DNA of 64,000 nucleotides. It comes from Bacillus sp. OV322. Its GTDB lineage: Bacteria > Bacillota > Bacilli > Bacillales > DSM-1321. The notes under the pieces were generated by a model. That model was not told the DNA's origin. It made no database searches and worked only from the letters and a program-made list of their open reading frames with translations. Numbering within the stretch: position 1 is the stretch's first letter; each line of letters starts with the position of its first letter. Positions 17,074 to 28,045 of the stretch are shown here, piece by piece. The stretch covers positions 186,001 through 250,000 of the forward strand of contig NZ_FOMA01000005.1 in the NCBI RefSeq assembly GCF_900112495.1. The letters run 5' to 3'. The translations under genes were made by a program, and so were the position numbers.

Positions 17074-17676
17074 ATGCTGCTGCTCAAAAGTTTTATTTTA
17101 GGATTTTCTGTATCAGCTCCAATAGGGCCAATAGGTTTATTATGTATTCAAAGGGTTCTCTTAAAAGGGAGATCTGCAGGGTTCCTGACAGGACTAGGTG
17201 CTGCCACAGCCAATATTATCTATGCTGGCATCGCTGCTTTCGGTTTTTCTGCCATTTCATTCTTTTTAGTTGAAAAACAATTATATTTTAAAATCATTGG
17301 AAGTCTTTTTTTGCTATACTTAGGCATAAAAACATACTTTAAAAAATCTACTAACAAGGCAGCTGACTTGGATGGCAGCAGCTTGTTCCGTATGTATGCC
17401 TCAACACTCCTGTTAATGATTACGAATCCTGTTACAATTTTGAATTTTGCCGGAATGTTTGCGGGATTTGGCTTTGAGCAAAATTCAAGTCCCGTGCAGA
17501 CAAGCATCCTTTTGATCAGCGGCGTTTTTTTGGGTGCCATCTCCTGGTGGATCATTTTAAGCCTTGCTGTCAGCATTCTTAGAACAAAAATTACTCCATA
17601 TATGGATTATGTAAATAAAATAGCCGGGTTATTGATCGTTATTCTGGCTTTATTGAATTTCATACATTCTACTTAA
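17074..17676 (+). CDS. LysE-family amino acid exporter
   Basis: The N-terminus SFILGFSVSAPIGPIGLLCI is the LysE/RhtB signature (PxGP motif in the first helix), followed by GFLTGLGAATANIIYA. Five or six hydrophobic helices fit in 200 residues, the family length. LMITNPVTILNFAGMF is the second conserved motif. It would export amino acids or related small molecules by proton exchange. Single gene with its own terminator; a second LysE-type gene lies at 35283. Confidence 0.88.
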   Translation: MLLLKSFILGFSVSAPIGPIGLLCIQRVLLKGRSAGFLTGLGAATANIIYAGIAAFGFSAISFFLVEKQLYFKIIGSLFLLYLGIKTYFKKSTNKAADLDGSSLFRMYASTLLLMITNPVTILNFAGMFAGFGFEQNSSPVQTSILLISGVFLGAISWWIILSLAVSILRTKITPYMDYVNKIAGLLIVILALLNFIHST

Positions 17677-17695
17677 TGCTAATGATAAAACCTTA

Positions 17696-17737
17696 AAGAG
17701 ACTTTGAAGTATATTCTTCAAGGTCTCTTTTTATTTT
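17696..17737 (+). terminator. Terminator after the LysE gene
   Basis: AGAGACTTTGAAG pairs with CTTCAAGGTCTCT, followed by TTTTTATTTT. Confidence 0.8.
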
Positions 17738-17971
17738 GGTACCTTTAGTTTGTTTAAAAAGTTAAAAGATTTATCTTTGTATTCTCATTTAGTTTTTGGA
17801 AATATAATATGTTTAAATACGATTCTCTTGCTGGATAGATGACTATTGGGACCTAAAGATTTACTCATTGTGACAGTAATATAGTGGTTGCAGTCCTTAA
17901 ATTCTGATATAGCGGCAATTTTAATCATTAAAGGCAGATAAAAAATATATGAAAATAGTAAAGCGTTTGTA

Positions 17972-18025
17972 TTGACATATAATAGGTTCTATATAATAAT
18001 AAATATCGAATTATAATTATTATAA
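17972..18025 (+). promoter_or_regulatory. ahpCF promoter with PerR box
   Basis: TTGACA at 17972 with an A/T-rich -10 near 17992-18000. TTATAAT-T-ATTATAA at 18011-18025 is a perfect 7-1-7 match to the PerR operator. It lies just downstream of the start point, where PerR would block transcription until peroxide oxidises it. Confidence 0.85.
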
Positions 18026-18069
18026 TCTAGTTGATTATAAATATTAAAACATCTAGGAGGAAATTCACT

Positions 18070-18633
18070 ATGTCATTAATTGGAACAGAAGTAAAACCAT
18101 TCGCAGCAAAAGCTTTTCATAACGGAGATTTTATTGATGTTACGGAAGGTAACTTTAAAGGAAAATGGAGTGTAGTTTGCTTTTACCCTGCAGATTTTAC
18201 ATTCGTATGTCCTACTGAATTAGAAGATCTGCAAAATGAATATGCAACTTTGAAAGAACTGGGCGTGGAAGTATATTCCGTATCCACAGATACACACTTT
18301 ACCCATAAAGCATGGCACGATCACTCAGAAGCTATCGGCAAAATTAAATATATTATGATCGGTGACCCTTCACAAAAGGTTTCCCGCAACTTTGATGTAT
18401 TAAACGAAGAGGAAGGTCTTGCTGATCGCGGTACTTTTATCATCGATCCAGACGGCATCATTCAAACAGTTGAAATTAATGCAGACGGAATTGGCCGTGA
18501 CGCAAGCACTCTTGTTAACAAGATCAAGGCAGCGCAGTATGTCCGCAACAATCCGGGAGAAGTTTGTCCTGCTAAATGGCAAGAAGGAGCTGCAACACTG
18601 AAGCCTAGCCTTGACCTTGTAGGAAAAATTTAA
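18070..18633 (+). CDS. ahpC: Alkyl hydroperoxide reductase subunit C (peroxiredoxin)
   Basis: ATG at 18070 with AGGAGG nine bases upstream; the longer frame from 18031 has no ribosome site. [13 protein letters not shown] holds the peroxidatic Cys47 and PGEVCPAKW the resolving Cys166, both as in typical two-Cys AhpC (187 residues). It reduces hydrogen and organic peroxides in the cytosol and is recycled by AhpF, encoded 13 bases downstream. The PerR box upstream predicts peroxide induction and repression with Fe/Mn. Confidence 0.97.
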   Translation: MSLIGTEVKPFAAKAFHNGDFIDVTEGNFKGKWSVVCFYPADFTFVCPTELEDLQNEYATLKELGVEVYSVSTDTHFTHKAWHDHSEAIGKIKYIMIGDPSQKVSRNFDVLNEEEGLADRGTFIIDPDGIIQTVEINADGIGRDASTLVNKIKAAQYVRNNPGEVCPAKWQEGAATLKPSLDLVGKI

Positions 18634-18646
18634 GGAGCTTAAATCA

Positions 18647-20176
18647 ATGTTACTAGATGCAGATATAAAAGCACAGTTAGCCCAATATCTTGAATTGCTT
18701 GAAGGCGATGTTCTGCTAAAAGTCAGCACTGGAACCGATCCGGTATCCAGCGACATGCTCGAATTAGCAGATGAATTGGCCAGCATGTCAAATCACATTA
18801 AAATAGAGAAAACACAGCTTGAGAGAACACCAAGCTTCAGCGTAAACCGTATTGGCGGAGACACTGGTGTTACCTTCGCTGGCATTCCTTTAGGACATGA
18901 ATTTACTTCATTAGTGCTGGCGCTGCTGCAGGTCAGCGGCAGGCCGCCTAAGATTGATCAAAAGGTAAGTGATCAAGTTAAAAACATCAAGGGTGAATTT
19001 CACTTTGAATCATACATCAGTCTCAGCTGCCACAATTGTCCTGATGTTGTTCAGGCACTGAACTTAATGAGTATTCTTAATCCTGGCATAACACATACCA
19101 TGATTGATGGTGCTGTATTCAAAGAGGAAGTTGAAAGCAAGGACATAATGGCTGTGCCAACTGTTTTTCTGAATGGGGAATCTTTCGGCAGCGGGCGTAT
19201 GACACTTGAGGAAATTCTTGCGAAATTGGGAAATGGCCCAGATGCAAAAGAACTTGCTGATAAGGATCCATACGATGTGCTGGTTGTTGGAGGCGGTCCT
19301 GCGGGTGCAAGTGCAGCAATCTATGCAGCCCGCAAAGGCATTCGTACAGGCATTGTAGCTGAACGCTTTGGCGGCCAAGTTATGGATACCTTGGGCATTG
19401 AGAACTTTATAAGCACGAAATATACGGAAGGCCCTAAGCTTGTCGCAAGCCTTGAAGAGCATGTTAAAGAGTATGGAATAGATATATTGAACCTGCAGCG
19501 TGCCAAGAGGTTAGAAAAGAAAGACTTGGTCGAACTTGAATTGGAAAACGGTGCTGTCCTGAAGAGTAAAACTGTAATCCTTTCAACAGGAGCCCGCTGG
19601 CGCAATGTTGGCGTACCAGGTGAAGAAGAGTTCAAGAATAAAGGTGTAGCCTATTGTCCACACTGTGATGGTCCGCTTTTTGCAGGCAAGCATGTGGCAG
19701 TTATCGGCGGTGGTAATTCCGGCATTGAAGCAGCAATTGACCTGGCAGGCATCGTGAAACATGTAACCGTTCTTGAATTCATGCCAGAACTGAAGGCAGA
19801 TGCCGTACTGCAAGAACGCCTATACAGCCTGCCTAATGTAACAGTTTTAAAAAATGTTCAAACAAAGGAGATTACCGGAACTGATAAAGTAAATGGGATT
19901 TCCTACATTGAACGTGATACAGGAACTGTTCAGCGGGTTGAATTAGAAGGTGTGTTTGTCCAGATTGGACTTGTGCCAAATACCGACTGGCTAGGCGATG
20001 GCATTGAGCTGACCCGCTTCGGCGAAATTGTTGTGGATAAGCACGGCGCTACAAACATAGATGGAGTGTTTGCTGCAGGCGACTGTACAAACAGTGCATA
20101 TAAACAGATCATTATATCGATGGGATCAGGTGCAACTGCAGCTTTAGGCGCATTCGATTACCTTATTCGTAATTAA
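18647..20176 (+). CDS. ahpF: Alkyl hydroperoxide reductase subunit F
   Basis: ATG at 18647 with AAGGAG. The N-terminal tandem thioredoxin-like domain carries SCHNCPD (CxxC about residue 127). The flavoprotein part starts [20 protein letters not shown] (FAD), followed by CPHCDGP (redox CxxC about 336), [18 protein letters not shown] (NADH) and GVFAAGDCT (FAD). 509 residues, full length. It passes electrons from NADH through both CxxC pairs to AhpC. Same operon as ahpC, ended by a strong terminator. Confidence 0.97.
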   Translation: MLLDADIKAQLAQYLELLEGDVLLKVSTGTDPVSSDMLELADELASMSNHIKIEKTQLERTPSFSVNRIGGDTGVTFAGIPLGHEFTSLVLALLQVSGRPPKIDQKVSDQVKNIKGEFHFESYISLSCHNCPDVVQALNLMSILNPGITHTMIDGAVFKEEVESKDIMAVPTVFLNGESFGSGRMTLEEILAKLGNGPDAKELADKDPYDVLVVGGGPAGASAAIYAARKGIRTGIVAERFGGQVMDTLGIENFISTKYTEGPKLVASLEEHVKEYGIDILNLQRAKRLEKKDLVELELENGAVLKSKTVILSTGARWRNVGVPGEEEFKNKGVAYCPHCDGPLFAGKHVAVIGGGNSGIEAAIDLAGIVKHVTVLEFMPELKADAVLQERLYSLPNVTVLKNVQTKEITGTDKVNGISYIERDTGTVQRVELEGVFVQIGLVPNTDWLGDGIELTRFGEIVVDKHGATNIDGVFAAGDCTNSAYKQIIISMGSGATAALGAFDYLIRN

Positions 20177-20185
20177 TGAAATGTA

Positions 20186-20231
20186 AGAAAGCCAGATGCT
20201 ATTTCAGATAGCATCCGGCTTTCTTTTTTTG
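20186..20231 (+). terminator. ahpCF terminator
   Basis: AAGAAAGCCaGATGCTA pairs with TAGCATCcGGCTTTCTT, then TTTTTT. The following 400 bases to the chemoreceptor gene hold no gene I can support. Confidence 0.9.
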
Positions 20232-20638
20232 CATCTTATGAACTTCAATGGATGCTCTGCATAAATCATATTTATGATAATAAAAGGTAACTTCGTAATA
20301 AAGAGATGGTAAACTGCTCTGCGGAGAATCCATATTTAGTAAGCTTCAAATTATCTTTCAGATAGGAATTAAGGTAAAAATAAACGTGTTAAAGGAAATG
20401 TACCTTTGTGACATAATCTTAAGAGAAGAACAACGTTTATATGCTGGCCTGTATGCAATGTCCATTTGATTTTTGAAAATATTAAACTTTTTGTCACAAT
20501 AAGTCGATAATATTAGTTGGGTAATAACTAAAATTGTTTTGTTACTTTCTTTTACATAACAGGTTGACCGCTTAGACATAGGATTATCGGGGGTAAGGTA
20601 ACTATGAGGAGGTAGGTTTCATAAAAGGAGTGTTTCAG

Positions 20639-22405
20639 TTGAAAAGTAAATATTCATCTCTAAGTTTAGCTTCACGTATCACATCTATTTTTTCATTATT
20701 AATCGTCATATTACTTGTACTATCAGTTATTTCAAGCGTTTCGAAAACAAAGAAAGCGACTGAAGATTCTATATCTCAATACAGTAAGCATTTAACGGAG
20801 TCACTAGCAAATAAGGTAAACTCAGAAGAGTATGAAAAATTCTTAAATGCTAAGGAAGAAAACGATGCTTACAGAAGTGTCAGAGAACAATTGAATTCTT
20901 TCAGAGAGCTAACCGGTTCGCTCTATGTTTATTCTTTAGAGTATTCAAATAATAAAGTGAAAATATTAGTAGATGGTGAACCAAACGACGCAAAAGCGGG
21001 GGAGTACTCACCTATTGGAGAGTCTGCTGTCACAACATCTTATGAGGATATAAAACCCGTATTAAGTGGTAAAACAACCCACACACCTATTGTCCATGAT
21101 AAGAAATATGGGGACTACTTATCGTCTTTTGCACCTATCAAAGACAAAGATGGAAAAGTCATCGGAATCCTGGGTGTGGACACAGACGCCAAAATGGTGA
21201 AAGAGATAACCAATAATATTATTAGTTCCAGTTTACCTAGCACAGTGCTAGTGGGTCTACTTGCCATTATTATCGCCATCGCATTTAACATCTGGATGCT
21301 TAGAAGGTTGTTAAACCCTCTTAAAGGGATTCAAGCAACTGCAGAGAGCATTGCGAATCATGATTTACACACAGCCGAAAAAGAAATCAGTAAAGTAAAA
21401 GCGTTCTATAATGATGAGGTAGGTCGACTTTTAGCTTCAGTAATTACGATGACAGGAAACCTAAGAGCCATCATTTCGGCGGTAAAAAGTACGACTTCAA
21501 ATGTCAGCACCTTGTCTCAGGAACTAACAGATACGTTTGGTATAACAAAAGCCTCTTTAATAGAAATCAATGCATCTGTTTCCGGGATGAGTGAGGGAGC
21601 TCAAACACAGATGACGGGTGCAAGTGAGAGTGCAATAGCCACTGCGGAGTTAGCTGCATCAATTTCTAAGATAGCAGAAAGCGCAGCTAGTGTTTCTGAA
21701 AAGTCCTCCGAGGCAGTGGCTGAAGCCAATAAGGGGTATTCCAGAATTGAGTCGGCAATTAAACAGGTTAAGGTTATTCAAGAAGTTGTTGGTTTTTCAT
21801 CTGAAAATATTTCCGTAATGACGTCAAGATACTCTGATATTGAACATGTCTTAGCCACAATATCAGGTATTGCTGACCAGACAAATCTTTTATCCCTTAA
21901 TGCCAGTATAGAAGCGGCAAGAGCAGGTGAGCAAGGAAAAGGGTTCTCTGTAGTGGCCCAGGAGATTCGTAAATTGGCTGAGCAGTCTAAAAATGCATCT
22001 AAACAAATCTCTACTCTTATACAACTAATTGATACGGATACAAAAACAGTTATTGAAGGTATGGAAGTTGGCGTTAGAGAAGCAAGTGCAGGTCTTGAGT
22101 TAGTTAAATCGGCAGGTTCAGCATTTAAAGACATTTTAGTTAAGAACGATGGGGTGGATTTCGAAGTACAAGAAGTAACAGCGGCAGTCGAACAAATGTC
22201 AGCAGGAGCAGAGCAAATATCAGCAACAATAGATGAAATGTCTGTAATTGCTACATCTTCTTCTCAAAAGACAGAAGAGATAGGTGCACTGTCTGCTGAG
22301 CAATTGCATTTAATCGATTTGGTTGGGAACTCTACGTCAAATATGAACAATATGGCTAATGAACTCACAGACGTAGTCAATAAATTTAAACTGTCTACTA
22401 GTTGA
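20639..22405 (+). CDS. Methyl-accepting chemotaxis protein
   Basis: TTG at 20639 lies eight bases after AAAAGGAG; the GTG at 20630 overlaps that site. Membrane helix one spans about residues 15-35. A Cache-like sensor domain follows ([20 protein letters not shown], then [13 protein letters not shown]), then helix two at about 195-220, a HAMP segment and the signalling hairpin with tip [20 protein letters not shown] and [20 protein letters not shown]. It reports an unknown ligand to CheA/CheW. There are no che genes beside it, as is common for Bacillus receptors. Confidence 0.92.
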   Translation: MKSKYSSLSLASRITSIFSLLIVILLVLSVISSVSKTKKATEDSISQYSKHLTESLANKVNSEEYEKFLNAKEENDAYRSVREQLNSFRELTGSLYVYSLEYSNNKVKILVDGEPNDAKAGEYSPIGESAVTTSYEDIKPVLSGKTTHTPIVHDKKYGDYLSSFAPIKDKDGKVIGILGVDTDAKMVKEITNNIISSSLPSTVLVGLLAIIIAIAFNIWMLRRLLNPLKGIQATAESIANHDLHTAEKEISKVKAFYNDEVGRLLASVITMTGNLRAIISAVKSTTSNVSTLSQELTDTFGITKASLIEINASVSGMSEGAQTQMTGASESAIATAELAASISKIAESAASVSEKSSEAVAEANKGYSRIESAIKQVKVIQEVVGFSSENISVMTSRYSDIEHVLATISGIADQTNLLSLNASIEAARAGEQGKGFSVVAQEIRKLAEQSKNASKQISTLIQLIDTDTKTVIEGMEVGVREASAGLELVKSAGSAFKDILVKNDGVDFEVQEVTAAVEQMSAGAEQISATIDEMSVIATSSSQKTEEIGALSAEQLHLIDLVGNSTSNMNNMANELTDVVNKFKLSTS

Positions 22406-22526
22406 ATTAACTGTAGAATTCTGGATACAGAAAAACATTTAAAAGTTAGGGGAGAAGAAAATCTACCCTAACTGTCTTTAATTTATGGCTCTGTTAAACT
22501 ACAATGTTGATAATCGGTCAAAATAA

Positions 22527-22554
22527 GGGAAACCCTATAACTATTGGGTTTCCC
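22527..22554 (-). terminator. Terminator of the DinB gene
   Basis: GGGAAACCC pairs with GGGTTTCCC; on the minus strand TTATTTT follows. A second hairpin at 22445-22472 (GTTAGGGG/TACCCTAAC) may end the rightward chemoreceptor gene. Confidence 0.7.
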
Positions 22555-22589
22555 GATCCTATTACTAACAAAACTCGTTCGTAATTATA

Positions 22590-23093
22590 TTAAAGTGGTG
22601 GATTTTCTGCACCTAAGTGAATCCAATCTTCTTTTGATGGTCCATAAACCCCAAAAGGTTTTATTCCTGCTTGACGCATAAGAATTGTAACTTGTCCACG
22701 ATGATGAACGATGTGCTTAATTAGTCCCATTAAAATTTGAGCATTTGTTTCTTCTCTGCCAAATGCAGTTTGCACTTCCTTCAAAGATTCGTCTGTCCAT
22801 TGATCTTCAATGACTTTGATTGCAGAAGAACTTATATGGTTAAAGGTTTCAGCAATTTCTTTAGCTGAGATTGGAATATTCCTTTTATTTTCCACTTCAT
22901 CCACTCTCAATCCGAAATGAGCCAAATATTCCGGAATATTTGTTGTAAAATGCCAGACTATTCTTCCCAAAGTACGCCCTTCTGGGTAAACTTTTTGTTT
23001 CAGTGAATCATCGGTTAAACCTTCCAAAACCTTTTGAGTTAGCGCTGCCTCCCTATTCCATTCTCGAGTAAAGTCTGCAATCGTTACATACAT
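22590..23093 (-). CDS. DinB-family protein
   Basis: Start at 23093 (MYVTIADFTREWNREAAL) with GGAGGT seven bases upstream on the minus strand. The four-helix DinB/YfiT fold has its metal-binding histidines at GRIVWHFTT and LIKHIVHHRGQ. 167 residues, typical. DinB-like enzymes include thiol-S-transferases of bacillithiol; the substrate here is not deducible. Monocistronic. Confidence 0.85.
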   Translation of the reverse strand: MYVTIADFTREWNREAALTQKVLEGLTDDSLKQKVYPEGRTLGRIVWHFTTNIPEYLAHFGLRVDEVENKRNIPISAKEIAETFNHISSSAIKVIEDQWTDESLKEVQTAFGREETNAQILMGLIKHIVHHRGQVTILMRQAGIKPFGVYGPSKEDWIHLGAENPPL

Positions 23094-23748
23094 ATAAAAT
23101 ACCTCCATAATCAACATTTCTATGACTTAAAAATATTATAAAACATTTATTCGTTTTTTTCGATTTTCCTTCTTAACTATCTTGTCGACATACTTTAACA
23201 AGTTGCTAAACGCTGTGGTCACATTGATAACACCCGAATGAATGTTCTTGTATTGGAATTTATCAAGAATTCGGACAGGTATCAAATATCAACATTTACC
23301 TTTAACAGAGCCTATTTTTAAGACTAGTTTGGTTGATATACTTTAGGTTTCTGATAATTTTTACAATCGCATGGATTAATTCGTACTCTAGGGAGTTTAA
23401 AGCGATTAAAGTATCAATCTCCTTTATATTGTTTGTGCTTCCATGCGGAGCATGGAGATTAGTGAATTTTTTATTCCGGATTTTTAAATTATAAGACAGA
23501 AAGCCAAAGATTTATACGAAAAAATGTACTGGTACATTTAAGGCATAAAAACAGCGGGGTATAAGATGGATTATTGCTTCACAATCATGTTTACCTTGGG
23601 ATACATAAATGAGTAGATTTGTTAATTAGAAGGAAAAGAGAATAGGCTGCAGATTATATTTCATTTTTTGTTTATAGTTCATATTCAGTTCATATAAATG
23701 GTTTATCATTCCTATATAATCAGCTGCAGAGAAGAGGGAGGATTTATA
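23094..23748. other. Intergenic region without a supported gene
   Basis: About 650 AT-rich bases between the DinB gene and the ABC transporter. No ORF with a ribosome site, no strong hairpin and no copy of either repeat family was found. Promoters for both flanking genes must lie here. Confidence 0.5.
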
Positions 23749-24768
23749 TTGAATCAATTTTTAAGCAACAAAGTAATTTTGGAAAGTAAGGAGCTGGCTG
23801 TACAAGCGCATGGATTAGTCAAAACCTTCGGTGATAATCGCGCGGTCGACGGGGTGAATCTAAACGTTCGCGCTGGTACGATCTATGGTGTACTTGGCCC
23901 AAATGGAGCGGGGAAGACAACAGTTATCAGAATGCTGGCAACATTACTTAAAGCAGATGCTGGTACAGCTCGGATTTTTGGATATGATGTGGTTAAGGAA
24001 CCGCAGCTTGTCAGGCAATTAATTGGTGTGACAGGGCAATATGCCTCTGTCGACGAGTCACTAAGCGCTACGGAAAATCTGATTATCTTTTCACGTATAT
24101 TAGGCTTGGGGCGTGCAGATGCAAAACGTAAGGCACAGGAATTGCTGGAGGAATTTGGTTTGACAGAAGCAGCAAAACGTCCATTGAAAAATTTCTCAGG
24201 CGGCATGCGCCGCCGGCTGGATTTAGCTGCCAGTCTCATCGCCCAGCCCCCGCTTATCTTTCTGGATGAGCCGACTACTGGATTAGACCCAAGAACCCGA
24301 AATCAAATGTGGGATACCATCCGCCGGTTAGTAAGCGGAGGATCAACAGTGCTTTTGACCACGCAATATCTTCAGGAAGCTGATGAACTAGCGGACCGGA
24401 TTGCGGTTATCGATCGCGGTCAAGTTGTCGCGGAAGGTACAGTAAATGAACTGAAGGAATCAATCGGCACTTCATCCTTGCATTTAAAGATTCAAAACGA
24501 ACAATTTATGCAGCAAGCTTGCTTAATTGTTGAACGAATGCTTAATGTCCAGTCAGCAGTATCTGCGGAAGGCGGAAAAATTACGGCTCCCATGGCAGAT
24601 GCCGGCCGGGTAACGGATTTGCTGATCGCATTGAGGGAGGCTGGCATTCAGCTGGCAGAATTAAGTGTACAAAAACCAACTTTAGATGAGGTTTTTCTAT
24701 CTATCACTGGAAATCATGCTGGTTTTAAGGGTAATTCAGAAACTGCATCCATTAAATCTAATATTTAG
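23749..24768 (+). CDS. DrrA-type ABC transporter ATP-binding protein
   Basis: TTG at 23749 follows GAGGGAGG by eight bases. Walker A GPNGAGKTT (about residue 50), Q-loop near VTGQYASVDESLSATEN, signature FSGGMRRRLDLAASL, Walker B LIFLDEPTTGLDPRTR, H-loop replaced by Gln in LLTTQYLQEADELADRI, as in the DrrA drug-resistance group. The roughly 90-residue C-terminal tail with LAELSVQKPTLDEVFLSITG is also DrrA-like. It should power the permease encoded 11 bases downstream, for drug or lipid export. Confidence 0.92.
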   Translation: MNQFLSNKVILESKELAVQAHGLVKTFGDNRAVDGVNLNVRAGTIYGVLGPNGAGKTTVIRMLATLLKADAGTARIFGYDVVKEPQLVRQLIGVTGQYASVDESLSATENLIIFSRILGLGRADAKRKAQELLEEFGLTEAAKRPLKNFSGGMRRRLDLAASLIAQPPLIFLDEPTTGLDPRTRNQMWDTIRRLVSGGSTVLLTTQYLQEADELADRIAVIDRGQVVAEGTVNELKESIGTSSLHLKIQNEQFMQQACLIVERMLNVQSAVSAEGGKITAPMADAGRVTDLLIALREAGIQLAELSVQKPTLDEVFLSITGNHAGFKGNSETASIKSNI

Positions 24769-24779
24769 GAGGAGTCAAT

Positions 24780-25595
24780 ATGAGCGGTACAACTATACAG
24801 GTACTCAAAAGCCGCAAGCTTCGTAACAAAACAAGCTTCCGGAAAAATGTAAGAAATTCATTAACCATGGCATACAGAGGCCTGCTAAAAATAAAAAGGA
24901 CACCTGAACAATTATTTGATGTCACGCTGCAGCCGATTATCTTCACTCTCATGTTTACTTATATTTTTGGCGGAGCTATTTCTGGAAATGTGCATAACTA
25001 CTTGCCTGTTATAATCCCTGGCATTCTCGTCCAGACGGTTATTACGACCTCCGTTGTTACTGGTGTACAACTTCGGGAGGATATGGATAAAGGTGTGTTC
25101 GATCGTTTTAAATCACTGCCGATTGCCCGTATAGCTCCATTAGCTGGAGCCTTGTTGGCAGACACTGTACGATATACGATTGCAACTACACTCACGTTCA
25201 CCATGGGGTATATAATGGGATACCGGCCTGAAGGCGGTTTAGAGTTTGTACTCCTAGCAGGGCTTCTTGTAATAATCTGTTCTTGGGCAATAAGCTGGAT
25301 TTTTGCTTTCTTCGGTGTCATTTCACGCACAGTTTCAAGTGTACAAGGGATATCAATGATTATTCTCTTTCCTCTCACGTTCCTATCTAACGCATTTGTA
25401 CCCGCTAATACAATGCCTGAGGTGCTACAATGGTTTGTGAAAATTAATCCTATCTCCCACCTGGTTACCGCTGTAAGAGACTTAACTAATTCTGGAATAA
25501 TAGGTTGGGACTTCGCGCTCTCTCTTATTGGAGCAGCAGCTATAGTGGCCGTTTTTGCTCCAATGACGGTACGTGCCTATATGCGCCGCGCATAA
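24780..25595 (+). CDS. DrrB-type ABC-2 permease
   Basis: ATG at 24780 with AGGAGG just after the DrrA stop. Six hydrophobic helices and the ABC-2 patterns PIIFTLMFTYIFGGAISG, then IPGILVQTVITTS, EDMDKGVFDRFKSLPIAR and FPLTFLSNAFVPANTMP are those of daunorubicin-resistance permeases. 271 residues. It forms the membrane part of the exporter with the preceding ATPase. A terminator separates it from the two-component system. Confidence 0.92.
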   Translation: MSGTTIQVLKSRKLRNKTSFRKNVRNSLTMAYRGLLKIKRTPEQLFDVTLQPIIFTLMFTYIFGGAISGNVHNYLPVIIPGILVQTVITTSVVTGVQLREDMDKGVFDRFKSLPIARIAPLAGALLADTVRYTIATTLTFTMGYIMGYRPEGGLEFVLLAGLLVIICSWAISWIFAFFGVISRTVSSVQGISMIILFPLTFLSNAFVPANTMPEVLQWFVKINPISHLVTAVRDLTNSGIIGWDFALSLIGAAAIVAVFAPMTVRAYMRRA

Positions 25596-25631
25596 AAGAA
25601 ATGGTAAAATAAAGATTATCCACTGCTAAGC

Positions 25632-25663
25632 ACTGCCAATTGATTTGGCAGTTATCAATTTTT
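25632..25663 (+). terminator. Terminator after the ABC operon
   Basis: ACTGCCAA pairs with TTGGCAGT, then TATCAATTTTT. Confidence 0.65.
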
Positions 25664-25685
25664 GATTAAAGAAGGACTGAATATC

Positions 25686-26363
25686 ATGGCAAACATATTA
25701 ATAGTAGATGATGATCCTCATATCCGGGAATTAGTACATGTCATCCTCACTAAAGAAGGCTTATCAGCTGTAGAGGCAGCAGATGGAGAAATTGCAATTT
25801 CCTTACTCGAAAAAAATAAAATTGACTTGATTATACTTGATATTATGATGCCAAAAATGGATGGCTGGACGTTTTGCCGCAAAGTACGTTCCTATTATGC
25901 TGATACATTGCCAATTTTAATGCTTACTGCAAAAGGGGAAACTGCTCAAAAAGTAAAGGGCTTTGATCTTGGTGCAGATGACTACTTAGTAAAGCCGTTC
26001 GCTCCAGCTGAACTGGCAGCCAGGGTAAAGGCACTTCTAAAACGCTATCAAATTAGCCTATCGAATCATATTGAAATTGGAAACGTCGTAATCAATCGCG
26101 AATTTTATAAAGTGTTTATCGGGAATGAAGAGACTACACTGCCATTAAAAGAGTTTGAGCTATTATTTAAGCTGGCAACACATCAAAATAAAACTTTTTC
26201 AAGGGAACAATTAATTGAAGATATATGGGGATTTGATTATGAGGGGGACGAGCGGACGGTTGATGTTCACATAAATCGCTTGCGGCAGCGATTTTCTCAT
26301 GAGTCCTCTCCTTTTAAAATTACCACCATCCGGGGACTGGGTTATCGTTTGGAGGTGAAATAA
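25686..26363 (+). CDS. OmpR-family response regulator
   Basis: ATG at 25686 with GAAGGA upstream. Receiver domain: ILIVDDDPHIRELV, phospho-acceptor Asp in LIILDIMMPKMDGW, conserved Thr/Lys in MLTAKGE and LVKPF. The winged-helix DNA-binding domain ends TTIRGLGYRLE. 225 residues. Paired with the histidine kinase whose ATG overlaps its stop. The upstream ABC exporter is a plausible target, by position only. Confidence 0.93.
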   Translation: MANILIVDDDPHIRELVHVILTKEGLSAVEAADGEIAISLLEKNKIDLIILDIMMPKMDGWTFCRKVRSYYADTLPILMLTAKGETAQKVKGFDLGADDYLVKPFAPAELAARVKALLKRYQISLSNHIEIGNVVINREFYKVFIGNEETTLPLKEFELLFKLATHQNKTFSREQLIEDIWGFDYEGDERTVDVHINRLRQRFSHESSPFKITTIRGLGYRLEVK

Positions 26364-27439
26364 TGAAGCTGTCTCAAATTATGAAACGGTTTTTGGGTAT
26401 CCTTGCGGTTACAGCAATGTTACTCATATGCTGGTCCTTTGCATATTGGCTTACAGCATGGTGCTATAATTGGTTCCAGATAACTCCGCAGGAATTTATC
26501 AGGCAGTTAATAAGTTCCTTTTTAGGATTTTTCCTCTTTGGGTGCTTGATATCTATTTTGAGAAAAATCCACTGGGTTAAATCAAGACAAAACAAATTTT
26601 TGTTCCCAATGATCCAGGCGATGAAGATGATGTCCGAAGGAAATTTTAATATTGATCTTTCTTTTTATAAAAATCAGTTTCTCGAGAACAAGGATAATGA
26701 TCACCCCTATTATCAGATCGTAAATAGCATTCATCATATGGCGGAAAAATTAGGTGAAATGGAAGGAATGCGCCAGGAGTTCATTTCGAATGTGTCACAT
26801 GAAATTCAGTCTCCCTTAACATCCATCAGCGGTTTTGCACATACGCTGAAGAATGAAGGATTAAGCCAGGAACAACGAAATCATTATCTGGAAATTATCG
26901 AAACAGAAAGCATAAGATTATCGAAATTAAGTGAAAATCTATTAAAGCTTACTTCATTGGAATCAGAACATTTACCTTTGGAACGGAAGGAGTACAGATT
27001 AGATCATCAGCTCCGGCGGATTATTCTTGCTAATGAACCGCAATGGATGGAGAAAGAAATAAATATGGATATCTCACTTGAGAATGTAACGGTTTCTGGT
27101 GATGAAGAAATGATGGATCAAGTATGGATCAATCTGCTTCACAATAGTATAAAATTCACTCCAAAAGGAGGCACCATCTTAGTCGAGACATACAAATCTG
27201 TGGAAGGCTGCACTGTGAAAATAAGAGATACAGGAACCGGCATTGAAAAGGATGCACTCATGCATATATTTGAACGCTTTTATAAAGCGGATGAGTCGAG
27301 AAATAGGGACATTGGAGGGAACGGACTTGGCCTTTCCATCGTCAAAAAAATAATTGATTTGCACAAATATGTAATTGAAGTGAAAAGTGACATCGGAATT
27401 GGGACGGAGATACATGTATTTTTGAAATCTTGCCATTGA
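26363..27439 (+). CDS. Membrane sensor histidine kinase
   Basis: Starts inside the stop of the regulator gene (TAATG), so translation is coupled. Two membrane helices in the first 70 residues with only a very short external loop mark it as an intramembrane-type sensor. Then a HAMP-like linker, the H-box FISNVSHEIQSPLTSISGF, the N-box DQVWINLLHNSIKFTP and G-boxes RDTGTGIEKD and GGNGLGLSIVKK. All kinase motifs are intact. Such kinases next to DrrAB-like pumps often sense cell-envelope drugs. Confidence 0.92.
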   Translation: MKLSQIMKRFLGILAVTAMLLICWSFAYWLTAWCYNWFQITPQEFIRQLISSFLGFFLFGCLISILRKIHWVKSRQNKFLFPMIQAMKMMSEGNFNIDLSFYKNQFLENKDNDHPYYQIVNSIHHMAEKLGEMEGMRQEFISNVSHEIQSPLTSISGFAHTLKNEGLSQEQRNHYLEIIETESIRLSKLSENLLKLTSLESEHLPLERKEYRLDHQLRRIILANEPQWMEKEINMDISLENVTVSGDEEMMDQVWINLLHNSIKFTPKGGTILVETYKSVEGCTVKIRDTGTGIEKDALMHIFERFYKADESRNRDIGGNGLGLSIVKKIIDLHKYVIEVKSDIGIGTEIHVFLKSCH

Positions 27440-27573
27440 CACACATAGGAGCAGTTCCGCTATAACTCGGGAATAATTTGTTTATTCGGGTAAATTTGAT
27501 GTTATATTTTAAAGGTGAGTTAATTTTAGTTACTTGCTGAAATTTGCGGAAAAACGGAAATGAGGGGATGGAT

Positions 27574-27765
27574 ATGATCCAAAACAAAGAAACGCCGGAA
27601 GAAAGAAGAGAAAGAATGAGACAAAAGGAAGTAAAAAGTCCTTCAAGCAGTATTCACGGAAGCAATCTTTCTGATTTAGTTGGCGGTTTAAGCTGGAAGG
27701 GTACTGGGATGCTTATCCTTGTAATCATTATAGGATTTTTCATCGCTTCAATATTTTTCAAGTGA
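27574..27765 (+). CDS. Small tail-anchored protein, DUF6366-like
   Basis: ATG at 27574 lies six bases after GAGGGG. The 63-residue product has a charged N-terminus (ETPEERRERMRQKEVKSP), the motif NLSDLVGGLSWKGTG and a C-terminal helix (MLILVIIIGFFIASIFF). This matches my memory of DUF6366. Function unknown. Confidence 0.65.
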   Translation: MIQNKETPEERRERMRQKEVKSPSSSIHGSNLSDLVGGLSWKGTGMLILVIIIGFFIASIFFK

Positions 27766-28045
27766 GACCTCCCTTTTTTATTATCCACTTCAAAAAAACC
27801 TGAAGTTTATTTAATTAATTTTGAAAACTTGAAAAAGCCCTGATACAACTCGATTACAAACGCTATTTTTTACCAAGCTCAAGCTGGCAGAACCAGAAGA
27901 GAAAATTGTCCGGATATTTCGCTTCCGCCTTTTGGAACCTCTCGATTTAGCTTTTAAGCATTGGTTCTAGTTATTGATGTGCTGCATGTGGTACATGCCT
28001 TTCTTTGCACGTTGTACGTTGTTTTTGTCAGCTCTTCTTTTTGTT